A DNA stretch of 64,000 bases, from contig NZ_NGUQ01000037.1 of NCBI RefSeq assembly GCF_002179965.1, forward strand, positions 124,001 to 188,000. The letters are read 5' to 3'. Positions within the stretch are counted from its first letter, which is position 1, and each line of letters starts with the position of its first letter. Of the stretch, positions 27,405-34,603 are shown piece by piece. The translations under genes were made by a program, and so were the position numbers. The notes beneath the pieces are model-generated. The model searched no databases. It was not told the origin of the DNA and worked only from the letters and a program-made list of their open reading frames with translations. This DNA comes from Pandoraea sp. PE-S2T-3 (GTDB lineage Bacteria; Pseudomonadota; Gammaproteobacteria; Burkholderiales; Burkholderiaceae).

Positions 27405-28184
27405 ATGACGCGGTTCCCATGGGCGCTCAGGGTCTTGGCGTCTTGGCACGACCAACCATCGGGGCTGGGCTTGGATCTCAAAGAACTGGACATTCTCGGC
27501 GACGGCGTCGCCGATCACTGGTACTACCGCGCCAAGGCGCATGCGCTGACGACGTTGCTCGGCGCACCGGCGGATGAGGTGCTGGACGTCGGCGCGGGCT
27601 CCGGTTTCTTCTCTCGCCACTTGCTGGCAGCGGGACTCGCGCAGCGCGCCTGCTGCGTCGATCCTTTCTACGCGAACGACTACGAGGAAACGGCCGCTGG
27701 CAAACCGATCCTGTTCCGGCGCAGCATCGGGCAATCGAACGCCGATGTCGTTCTCTTGATGGATGTGCTTGAGCATGTCGACGGCGATGTCGGCCTGCTG
27801 CGTGAATACGTGGCGCGTGTGCGTTCGGGGACTCGCTTCGTCATCTCGGTACCGGCGTTTCAAAGCTTGTGGAGTCCGCACGATGTTTTTCTCGAGCATC
27901 GACGCCGCTACCGTTTGCGCCAGATCGAACAGGTCGCCACCGAGGCGGGTCTCGTCGTCACGACGGGATGCTACGGTTTCAGCACCTTGTTTCCTGTCGC
28001 CGCTGCGACGCGCTTTGTGGCCCGCGTGGCCACGGCTGCCGGGACACCTGCGCGCTCGCAACTCAAGCGGCACTCGCCGTGGATGAACGCCACGTTATAC
28101 GCGCTGTGCCGTTGGGAACACCCGTGGATGGCGCACAACCGCGCGTTCGGGTTATCGGCGTTCTGTCTTGCCGTGAAGCCGTAG
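27405..28184 (+). CDS. Class I SAM-dependent methyltransferase
   Basis: A 259-residue cytoplasmic protein. SAM-binding motif I is VLDVGAGSGFFSRHLL (~59-74), the acidic end of strand 2 is CCVDPFY, and the motif-IV-like VVLLMDVLEHVDGDVGLL (~115-133) is the DVLEH hallmark of methyltransferase type 11/12. The start is the ATG at 27405; no strong ribosome-binding site is seen. It is divergent from the TetR gene. Target unknown; similar proteins modify lipids, glycans or small molecules. Confidence 0.85.
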   Translation: MTRFPWALRVLASWHDQPSGLGLDLKELDILGDGVADHWYYRAKAHALTTLLGAPADEVLDVGAGSGFFSRHLLAAGLAQRACCVDPFYANDYEETAAGKPILFRRSIGQSNADVVLLMDVLEHVDGDVGLLREYVARVRSGTRFVISVPAFQSLWSPHDVFLEHRRRYRLRQIEQVATEAGLVVTTGCYGFSTLFPVAAATRFVARVATAAGTPARSQLKRHSPWMNATLYALCRWEHPWMAHNRAFGLSAFCLAVKP

Positions 28185-28458
28185 CGACAGGACGTGTCTT
28201 GCGTCATCGCAGGCGATCGCATGACATATCGGCGTGTTGCCACGGCACTGACAGTCTGCCGTCATTTCCGCGCCATAAAGGACTTCGGCGATGCATGGCC
28301 TAGGGGCAAACGCGGTGACGGCGTTTGGCGAATTTTGCTACGTTGAAGCTACGTGCGAGCCTGTTTCGAAAGCGACCGATGTTTGGTTATTTGCCGGCCA
28401 GATGAGAGCGCCTGACGGCATCGGGTGAGCGCTGCGTGCTTTCAACAGGCAGGTTGCC

Positions 28459-29397
28459 ATGCACCGATCTCCGCTTGTCGCTGACACTTCCACGCCGTCT
28501 GCTCAGGACGCCGCGAACAGCCGCTCGTTTCTGTATCCGACCGTGCCCGCGACATCGCTGAGCACCACGATGTTGAAGACAGATCAGATTCTCGCGACCC
28601 ATTTGCACGGCATCGCGCGAGAGGCCGGCATGAGCCAGAAGATTCCCGTCGGCAACGCCAACGTGGTCTCGATTCAATTGCGCTCGACCGTTGGTGCCGA
28701 AGTCTGGAAGCACGGTCACCATGTCCCTACGGAGGCGTTCCACAAGGGCACTTTCTTTCTCGGTCATCTCGCCGACGAGCCCACGGCCTACATGCCCAAC
28801 GAGTTCGAATGCGTGATTCTGATGATCCCGCAGGTGTCGCTCATGGAAATCTGCCAGGACCAGCCCGGCGGCGCTTACGTCGAACTGCGCGACGTGGACC
28901 ACGGCGAAGACGCCGTGCTGTTTCACTTGGGCATGGCGCTCAAGCTGGCGATGCGCCAACCCGATATCGCCGGGTCGCTGCTGCTCGATCAACTCTCGCT
29001 CGCCATCGGTTCGCGTTTGTGCTCGGCGTACGGATCGCCGGTGGAAACGCGAACGTATCGCCGCCGCGTCCTGACCCGCCGCGAACAACGCATTGCCACC
29101 GACCTGATGACAGCCGATCTTGAGCGCGAGCCTTCGCTTGCCGAAGTCGCCGCCGCCTGCGGGCTGCCGACGCGGCAGTTTGTCGATGCGTTCCGTGCGT
29201 CGACCGGCATGTCGCCGTACCGTTGGTTGCGCGCGTTTCGCGTCGAGCGCGCCAAGGGGTTGATGCAGACCACCTCGCTTGAACTGAGCGACATCGCCTA
29301 CGCCTGCGGCTTCGCCGATCAGAGCCACTTCACCCGCGTGTTCTCGGCCATGACCGGCTGCACGCCCGGCCTATGGCGACGGGCGCGGCAGACGTAG
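28459..29397 (+). CDS. AraC-family transcriptional regulator
   Basis: A 312-residue regulator. The N-terminal ~200 residues (VSIQLRSTVGAEVWKHGHHVPTEAFHKGTFFLGHL...) are a cupin-like sensor region without a clear ligand. The C-terminal ~100 residues are the double HTH: TADLEREPSLAEVAAACGLPTRQFVDAFRASTGMSPYRWLRAFRVERAKGLMQTTSLELSDIAYACGFADQSHFTRVFSAMTGCTPGLWRR. The 274 bases upstream (28185-28458) hold no gene that I can support. Its target is not evident. Confidence 0.9.
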   Translation: MHRSPLVADTSTPSAQDAANSRSFLYPTVPATSLSTTMLKTDQILATHLHGIAREAGMSQKIPVGNANVVSIQLRSTVGAEVWKHGHHVPTEAFHKGTFFLGHLADEPTAYMPNEFECVILMIPQVSLMEICQDQPGGAYVELRDVDHGEDAVLFHLGMALKLAMRQPDIAGSLLLDQLSLAIGSRLCSAYGSPVETRTYRRRVLTRREQRIATDLMTADLEREPSLAEVAAACGLPTRQFVDAFRASTGMSPYRWLRAFRVERAKGLMQTTSLELSDIAYACGFADQSHFTRVFSAMTGCTPGLWRRARQT

Positions 29398-29426
29398 GGG
29401 ACTGACAAGACGCCTTTGGCCTGTTA

Positions 29427-29454
29427 ATATACGTTTCGTAGCTATTTCGTATAT
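29427..29454. promoter_or_regulatory. Inverted repeat upstream of the ParD-like gene (candidate operator)
   Basis: ATATACG (29427-29433) and CGTATAT (29448-29454) form a perfect 7-bp inverted repeat with a 14-base spacer, ending 14 bases before the start of the ParD-like gene. A direct repeat TTTCGTA (29434-29440, 29445-29451) is nested in it. Antitoxin-type ribbon-helix-helix proteins usually bind such sites and repress their own operon. Confidence 0.5.
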
Positions 29455-29468
29455 AAGAGGTCCGCAAT

Positions 29469-29741
29469 ATGGGTATCGTCAAGATATCGGAGCAAATGCA
29501 TGAGGCGCTGCGCAATACCAGCGGTGCACTCAGCCGCTCGATCAATGCGCAGGCGGAACATTGGCTGCGCGTCGGCATGCTCGCCGAACTGAACCCGACC
29601 CTGAGTTACGGCGAAATCTGCCGCCGTCTCATCGAATCCGACGGCGCGTCTGCGGCATCGGTGGCCTCGGCCACGCTGCCAGCGAGTGCTGTTTCTCCCG
29701 TAACCGGTGCACCTGTCACCGCATTCAACAAGGTGGCGTAA
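29469..29741 (+). CDS. ParD-like antitoxin-family protein
   Basis: A 90-residue protein. Residues ~1-60 (MGIVKISEQMHEALRNTSGALSRSINAQAEHWLRVGMLAELNPTLSYGEICRRLI) match the ParD-like antitoxin family with a ribbon-helix-helix start. The last 30 residues are low-complexity Ala/Ser/Thr/Val. Its stop codon shares one base with the ATG of the methionine aminopeptidase gene (TAATG), so they are translationally coupled. No RelE/ParE-type toxin is next to it. Family members are often found in just this position, so it may be a regulator of the aminopeptidase rather than half of a classical toxin-antitoxin pair; this is inference. Confidence 0.82.
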   Translation: MGIVKISEQMHEALRNTSGALSRSINAQAEHWLRVGMLAELNPTLSYGEICRRLIESDGASAASVASATLPASAVSPVTGAPVTAFNKVA

Positions 29742-30571
29742 TGGTGCGCGAACACGTTGTCATCCGCTCGAAAGAAGAAGTTGCCCTCTCACGCCGTGCC
29801 GGCCAACTGGCCGCACAAGTACTCGACATGATCGGCGAACACGTCAAACCCGGTGTGACGACCGATGAGCTTGACCGTATTTGCCACGATTTCATCGTGC
29901 ATGAGTTGAAGGCCGTACCGGCCAACATCGGCTATCACGGGTATCCGAAGACGGTCTGCACGTCGGTCAATCACGTGGTCTGCCACGGCATTCCCGGTGA
30001 AAAGCGACTGCATGACGGCGACATCGTCAACATCGACGTGGCGCTGATCAAGGACGGCTGGTTCGGCGACACGAGCCGCATGTACTACGCGGGCAAACCG
30101 GGCATTCTGGCCAAGCGGCTGGTCGACACCACGTATGAGGCGATGGTCGCGGGCATTCGTGCCGTTCGTCCGGGCGCTACGCTGGGCGACGTCGGCCATG
30201 CGATCCAGACCGTCGCCCATCGCGAAGGCTTCAGCATCGTGCGCGACTATTGCGGCCACGGCATCGGCACGACGTACCACGATGATCCGCAGGTGCTTCA
30301 CTACGGCCGTCCGGGCACGGGGCTGACGCTCAAGCCGGGCATGATCTTCACGATCGAGCCGATGGTCAACGCGGGCAAGTCCGACACCAAGCAGTTGGGT
30401 GACGGCTGGACCGTAGTCACGCGCGATCGCTCGCTTTCCGCCCAGTGGGAACACATGGTGGCCGTGACCGAGACCGGTTTCGAAGTGCTCACGCAGTGGC
30501 CCGACGGGCTTGGCGAGTACGAGCGTTTTGGTGCGCTCAGCGTGAGCCCGGCCACGGCAAACGCTGCTTGA
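29741..30571 (+). CDS. map: Type I methionine aminopeptidase
   Basis: A 276-residue metallo-aminopeptidase that removes N-terminal methionine from new proteins. All pita-bread ligands are present: H82 in VVCHGIP (substrate site), and metal ligands D99 (NIDVALIKDG), D110 (GDTSRMY), H173 (CGHGIG), E206 (TIEPMVN) and E237 (QWEHMV). It lacks the N-terminal zinc-finger extension, so it is the short bacterial type. It overlaps the ParD-like gene by one base. It may be a second, accessory copy, since the main map gene usually lies next to rpsB; that cannot be checked here. Confidence 0.93.
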   Translation: MVREHVVIRSKEEVALSRRAGQLAAQVLDMIGEHVKPGVTTDELDRICHDFIVHELKAVPANIGYHGYPKTVCTSVNHVVCHGIPGEKRLHDGDIVNIDVALIKDGWFGDTSRMYYAGKPGILAKRLVDTTYEAMVAGIRAVRPGATLGDVGHAIQTVAHREGFSIVRDYCGHGIGTTYHDDPQVLHYGRPGTGLTLKPGMIFTIEPMVNAGKSDTKQLGDGWTVVTRDRSLSAQWEHMVAVTETGFEVLTQWPDGLGEYERFGALSVSPATANAA

Positions 30572-30638
30572 CCGGGCTGGATCGAGGTCGAGCGCCGGTG
30601 CGTTGCCGACGCGGATAACCGCCGAGGTACCGACGAAC

Positions 30639-30675
30639 GAAAGCCCCCATTCGGATGATGCGAATGGGGGCTTTC
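30639..30675 (+). terminator. Intrinsic terminator-like hairpin after map
   Basis: A perfect 15-bp stem (30639-30653 against 30661-30675; GAAAGCCCCCATTCG) with a 7-base loop, 68 bases after the map stop. The loop side ends in CTTTCG, with only a short T-run. Most likely the end of the parD-like/map transcript. Confidence 0.75.
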
Positions 30676-30770
30676 GCATGCTAGGATTTCTCGTCATGAG
30701 GCATCGAGGCGGCGGCTTCGCGCCGTTCGCCTGCCTGCTACAGACATCCGACGGACCTCCCAGAGACATC

Positions 30771-31100
30771 ATGAAAGTGATAGCGGACGAAGGGAATCTC
30801 GTAGAAACGGCAGCCTTGGCGTGCCGTTTCGCCCACGACGAGTTTGCCCGGATCATCGGTGTGGAAGTGCTCGCTGATGGCGATGTTGCCAATTTCCTGC
30901 TCGACCGTCTGGCGAGCATGCGTTTCACTCCCCAGGAAAAGCCCAACCGCGCGCTGCTCGTGCAGCGTGTGCACGCCTGCGTCTATGCGATGCCAATGGC
31001 CGTTCGACAGGGCGAAGCCGAGGTCATCGAAGTGCGCCTGGCCGTCGTGCCGCAAGTGCAGCACGGACTGGCCACGCAACTGGTGATTTCGAAGGGGTGA
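30771..31100 (+). CDS. Hypothetical protein (109 aa)
   Basis: I do not recognise this protein. It begins MKVIADEGNLVETAALACRFAHDEF and has no signal peptide, membrane segment or metal motif. The plus frame has normal codon use for this genome (third positions mostly G or C), which the overlapping minus frame at 30738-31079 does not match as well, so I take it as real. The start is unsure: ATG 30771 is preceded by a weak AGAGA; ATG 30696 has AGGA at 30683-30686 and would add 25 residues. It sits alone between the map terminator and a convergent membrane-protein gene. Confidence 0.5.
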   Translation: MKVIADEGNLVETAALACRFAHDEFARIIGVEVLADGDVANFLLDRLASMRFTPQEKPNRALLVQRVHACVYAMPMAVRQGEAEVIEVRLAVVPQVQHGLATQLVISKG

Positions 31101-31117
31101 CGGCAGCCAGGCGAGGC

Positions 31118-31945
31118 TCAGGCGTCGTCCGGTGCGTCATCGAGGGCGAGCAGGCGGTCTGCATAACGCAGGTAGAACCAGCCGTGCAGGCTCGTTCCCA
31201 CGGCAATGTAGGCCACCGTCACGAGGGTCTGCAAGATCAGGGCGCCGAGCAGGACGGTCGTAACGCCGGGCATGACGTGCAGCAGTAGCCCGAAGGCGAT
31301 CGTCAGCAGCAAGCCAACGCCCATCAGCGGCAGCACCGTTACGATACCGGTGCCGAGCATCACCCAGAAATGACCGCGCGTGTCGTTCCAAGCCGCCCGC
31401 CAGCGCTTGGCTCTGCCCACGCTGACCTGCCCAAAGATGAGCGATATGCGCACCATAAAAAACACCAAGGCGCAAAGCAGGAGTGCCGTGAACGTCGCCA
31501 TGGCTGGGCGTGAGTTACTCATGCTGGTGGCGCGCAACGCGAACACGGCAACCAGAAGCGCAAGCGTGAGCATGACGCTGAGCACGAAGCCGACTTGGAT
31601 CGCCGCCCATATATAGCGCCAGAGGTCTCTGCCGTACCACGGCGTTTGCCGCGCGGCATCGGCACCGAGAATCGTGTGGCGATACACGTGCACGGCCAAC
31701 ACCGCGAACGAGAACAAGATCACAAGCGTCAGAAGCAGTGCCAGTGCACCGAGACCCAGACGAAGCCCCGGTGAGCCACCGCTTTGCGCCGTCATGAGCA
31801 TCAGTTGTTTGACTGACGCGTTAAGGGCGGTCGCGACGAGCATGACGACCGCAATCGTAATACTCAGCAAGGGGCGACTGCGCAAGGCGTTGAATCCGTC
31901 GCGCCATGCTCCCGTGAAACACTGCTTGAACGTGATCGGTTCCAT
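31118..31945 (-). CDS. Hypothetical integral membrane protein
   Basis: A 275-residue protein with about six long hydrophobic segments: PLLSITIAVVMLVATALNA (~26-44), ALALLLTLVILFSFAVLAVHVY, VGFVLSVMLTLALLVAVFAL, ATFTALLLCALVFFMVRISLIFG, and two more between ~205 and 260. The N-terminal MEPITFKQCFTGAWRDGFNAL is amphipathic. No known transport or enzyme motif is visible. Similar polytopic proteins of unknown function are common in Burkholderiaceae. It is probably transcribed alone from the 353-base region upstream. Confidence 0.7.
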   Translation of the reverse strand: MEPITFKQCFTGAWRDGFNALRSRPLLSITIAVVMLVATALNASVKQLMLMTAQSGGSPGLRLGLGALALLLTLVILFSFAVLAVHVYRHTILGADAARQTPWYGRDLWRYIWAAIQVGFVLSVMLTLALLVAVFALRATSMSNSRPAMATFTALLLCALVFFMVRISLIFGQVSVGRAKRWRAAWNDTRGHFWVMLGTGIVTVLPLMGVGLLLTIAFGLLLHVMPGVTTVLLGALILQTLVTVAYIAVGTSLHGWFYLRYADRLLALDDAPDDA

Positions 31946-32298
31946 GATTCCCCTGAGCGTGTGTCGCTTCGTGATCCGAAGCTGTACGGCGATGACGCGT
32001 CCCGGAGCTTCTTAGGAGCGCGGGGTGGTTTGGCCGTGAGCGCACCCGTCGTGGCATGTCCGCAATGGAGATACGCGCCCGTTGATCGAATACGTTATGT
32101 GGCGCGCAACCTGCATGTCACGACGCCGCCATTCTCACAGATCGGCGAACGGCTGACAAATAGCGGGCGGCGGGGGGGGAGGGTGTTTGGAGGGAAGCGT
32201 CGACACGAGCGGTCGACGTGTTTTGGTGTGCGAAAAACAAAGATCAAATGACGGGGCGGCAAGCGCGCTGCTGTCGCCGCGCGCCCGTCACCAATCAT
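31946..32298. other. Gene-free stretch (353 bases)
   Basis: No gene that I can support. It holds a run of eight G (32172-32179) and a perfect inverted repeat CGTCGAC-acgagcg-GTCGACG (32198-32204, 32212-32218) followed by TTTT on the plus strand, which could fold as a hairpin. The promoter of the minus-strand membrane protein should lie in its left half. The 3' end of the HPP-CBS gene follows. Confidence 0.5.
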
Positions 32299-33426
32299 TC
32301 AAGCCGACATCACCTTGCGAAGCACTTCGGCGTGCGTGATGACGCCGACGAGTCGCGCGGCTTCGTCCAGCACCGGCACCGTGCCGTGACGCTGGGTGGC
32401 AAGCAGCGGCACGATTTCCGAGAGCGGCATGCTGGTAGTGGCCGACTTCATGCCGGGCTGGATCAGTTCGCGCACGGACGGACGCGGCCCCGCGCTCAAG
32501 GCCACGCCAAAGCGAGGCCAGCGTTGCGCGCGGGCGCGCCGGGTATGCAGATCGTGACGCGTAACCAGACCGATAACCCGGGCATCGGCATCCACGACGG
32601 GCAGAGCGTCGAGACCGTGACGCTGCAACAAACGCCAAGCCGTCGGCACCTCGTCGTAGGCCTTCACATGGGCGGGCGACTTCGTCATCACGTCGCCAAC
32701 GGTCAATTCACGCGCCCGCCGGGCATAGGCTTCGCGCTGCGTATCGCGCAGCAGATCGGCCAAATCGTCGGCCGAGATGGAGAGCAGTTCGCTATGGCGG
32801 GCGAGCGCCTTCTCTGCATCGGCCGTGGTGACCTGAACGCCGGCCGTGGCGTCGGTGGCCGGACGTGCCGCCGCCTGAGCGCGGGCCACGTGCGGATACC
32901 GATGGCCGGTGATCGCATGATACGCAATGGCCGCAGCCAGCAAGGCCACGGACTGCACTGCAATCGGCTCAAGCAGGAAACCGTACCCGAGGGAGTGCAC
33001 AGCGGGGCCGCCGAGGACGGCTGTCAGCGCCACCGCGCCTGAAGGCGGATGCACGCAACGCAGCGTAAACATCAGCGCAATCGAGATACCGACAGCGGTC
33101 GCCGCCGCCACGACGGGCGACGGGATGAACATGGCGCACGTCACACCAACAAACGCCGAAACGAGATTGCCGCCGAGGATCGACCACGGCTGCGCAAGGG
33201 GACTGGCAGGAACGCCGAACAACAGGACTGCGGAGGCACCCATCGGGGCGACCAGCCACGGAATATAGGTCGCGGGGCCGAGCAGCCAGAGCATCAGGCC
33301 GCCAGTGAAGGCGATGCCACACAGGGCACCCACCCCGGCGCGTAACCGCTCGCGCCATTGCACCGCCACCACGGCGGGCAGAAAACCGGTCAACCACTGC
33401 CTTACATCACGTTGCGTCATTGCCAT
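32299..33426 (-). CDS. HPP-family membrane protein with tandem CBS domains
   Basis: A 375-residue protein. The N-terminal half is an HPP membrane domain with four or five hydrophobic segments, including the family motif TLRCVHPPSGAVALTAVLGG. The C-terminal half holds two CBS modules (VGDVMTKSPAHVKAYDEVPTAWRLLQRHGLDALPVVDADARVIGLVTRHDL, and SVRELIQPGMKSATTSMPLSEIVPLLATQRHGTVPVLDEAARLVGVITHAEVL), which usually bind adenosine nucleotides. HPP proteins have been linked to nitrite transport in plastids and cyanobacteria, but the substrate here is unknown. The start ATG 33426 follows GGAGG. The two-part layout is typical of Burkholderiaceae homologues. Confidence 0.88.
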   Translation of the reverse strand: MAMTQRDVRQWLTGFLPAVVAVQWRERLRAGVGALCGIAFTGGLMLWLLGPATYIPWLVAPMGASAVLLFGVPASPLAQPWSILGGNLVSAFVGVTCAMFIPSPVVAAATAVGISIALMFTLRCVHPPSGAVALTAVLGGPAVHSLGYGFLLEPIAVQSVALLAAAIAYHAITGHRYPHVARAQAAARPATDATAGVQVTTADAEKALARHSELLSISADDLADLLRDTQREAYARRARELTVGDVMTKSPAHVKAYDEVPTAWRLLQRHGLDALPVVDADARVIGLVTRHDLHTRRARAQRWPRFGVALSAGPRPSVRELIQPGMKSATTSMPLSEIVPLLATQRHGTVPVLDEAARLVGVITHAEVLRKVMSA

Positions 33427-33482
33427 GTCGTCCCCTCCGCCGACCGCACCGAAGTGGGGCAATCGATTGATATTTTGTGCAT

Positions 33483-33497
33483 GATATATCGTATATC
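33483..33497. promoter_or_regulatory. GATATA-tcg-TATATC inverted repeat upstream of HPP-CBS gene
   Basis: A perfect 6-3-6 inverted repeat 57 bases upstream of the HPP-CBS start. It is embedded in a run of ATATC/GATAT half-sites (33463-33499) that is unusually AT-rich for this genome. Likely promoter plus operator of the HPP-CBS gene. The rest of the 33427-33725 gap shows only the RcnB terminator. Confidence 0.4.
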
Positions 33498-33648
33498 GAT
33501 GGATTGGGAGAGCATGAGCGCGTGATTTTAGTGCTGCGGCGCAGCGAAATCCCGGCATTGCCCCACGCGCTGGCAACGCGATGCACCAAAAGGAAGAAAA
33601 CGAGACGATGTAGGCGGGATGTCTTGCGAGGTGGCAAAGCGGAATGCA

Positions 33649-33676
33649 AAAGCGGCAGGGCTTTGGGGCCCTGCCG
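33649..33676 (-). terminator. Terminator of the RcnB-like gene
   Basis: CGGCAGGGC (33653-33661) and GCCCTGCCG (33668-33676) form a perfect 9-bp stem with a 6-base loop. Read on the minus strand the stem is followed by a short T-run (cTTTTgc). It lies 50 bases after the stop of the RcnB-like gene. Confidence 0.75.
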
Positions 33677-33725
33677 CCGTTTGGCAAGTCAGCGGGAATT
33701 TGCCACGGTCAGTGGCGTGGGGCGG

Positions 33726-34187
33726 TCAGCGTCCGCCGCCGACCACCATGTCCGCGATCACGCCGCTCGCGATGGCCACCAGCAGGAAGTCACCGCCGAC
33801 GCCAACCCATTGATACCCACGACGCGGTGGCGGCAGGCGGTAGTCGCGATAATTCTCGACGACATACTGACGGTCGCGATACTGCTGCGGGACACGGTCC
33901 CCTTTGCGCCAATCCGGGTGTTGCCACGTATCTTCAACAGGGCCGGGGCCTGCGTGGCCGCGAGGCGGCGGGCCGCCGTGTTGTGGGCCGTGTCCTTGCG
34001 GTGCACCGTGTTGTGGGCCGCCATGGCCGGGGGGCGGACCTTTGTGGTCGCCACGATCGCCTTGATCGCCGCGGCCCGGGCCACCGGGACCACCTTGCGG
34101 CGGTGGGCCGCCCTGAGCGAACGCGAGGGTGGATGACACCGCCATGCCGGCGGCGAGAACAATCGACAACGTCTTGTGCATCTTCAT
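33726..34187 (-). CDS. RcnB-family periplasmic protein
   Basis: A 153-residue secreted protein. Residues 1-24 are a signal peptide (SIVLAAGMAVSSTLAFA). Residues 25-80 are a Gly/Pro/His/Gln-rich, low-complexity region with many His, which may bind metal. The C-terminal ~60 residues (QQYRDRQYVVENYRDYRLPPPRRGYQWVGVGGDFLLVAIASGVIADMV) match the RcnB domain. E. coli RcnB helps set periplasmic Ni/Co levels, but many Burkholderiaceae homologues have unknown roles. ATG 34187 has AAGGAG eight bases upstream. No metal exporter is nearby. Confidence 0.87.
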   Translation of the reverse strand: MKMHKTLSIVLAAGMAVSSTLAFAQGGPPPQGGPGGPGRGDQGDRGDHKGPPPGHGGPQHGAPQGHGPQHGGPPPRGHAGPGPVEDTWQHPDWRKGDRVPQQYRDRQYVVENYRDYRLPPPRRGYQWVGVGGDFLLVAIASGVIADMVVGGGR

Positions 34188-34320
34188 TCTTTGCACTCCT
34201 TTTCGTAAGGTCTGGCGACCGCACGCGGGGGAAGCATTCGAGATGACTTGCCAGTAACGATCACCGTACAGGTGCGCTGCACATGACGGCAACCGTAGGG
34301 CAATCCTACCATCGCGGCAC

Positions 34321-34373
34321 AAAAAAAAGCCCGGGCATGTCGGACGTCGATTGACGTCGGACAGACTCCGGGC
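34321..34373 (-). terminator. Strong minus-strand intrinsic terminator
   Basis: A long two-part stem: GCCCGG (34329-34334) with CCGGGC (34368-34373), and TGTCGGACGTC (34338-34348) with GACGTCGGACA (34353-34363, one mismatch) around the loop GATT. On the minus strand it is followed by eight T (A-run 34321-34328). It lies 230 bases beyond the oprC stop, so it either ends the efflux operon after a long 3' UTR or ends a separate small transcript from 34374-34603. No gene is seen in 34188-34603. Confidence 0.8.
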
Positions 34374-34603
34374 AAGCAGGGACGCAGGGAAGAAACCGGT
34401 TGAAATCAGCGTGAAGCGGGGCGAAACATTCCTGTTGCGGCATCCCGAGGGAGCATCGAAACCGGCGGCGCGCATGGCGCGCTAAGGGAGGGGGCAACTC
34501 CACGCGCCGCTCGCCTTGGGGGACACGAGGGCGGCCGCCGGCCCGATGCTTTCGGTGCCTACAACGCTAATTCACTTCACTGTTATTTACGTCTTTTCAT
34601 CAC

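Noticed and set aside
30738-31079. Minus-strand 113-codon frame opposite the small unknown protein
   Set aside because: Codon use is less natural than the plus frame and it lacks a ribosome-binding site.
32172-32179. Run of eight G as a phase-variation tract
   Set aside because: It is not in or close to the start of any gene I can support, so there is no target for switching.
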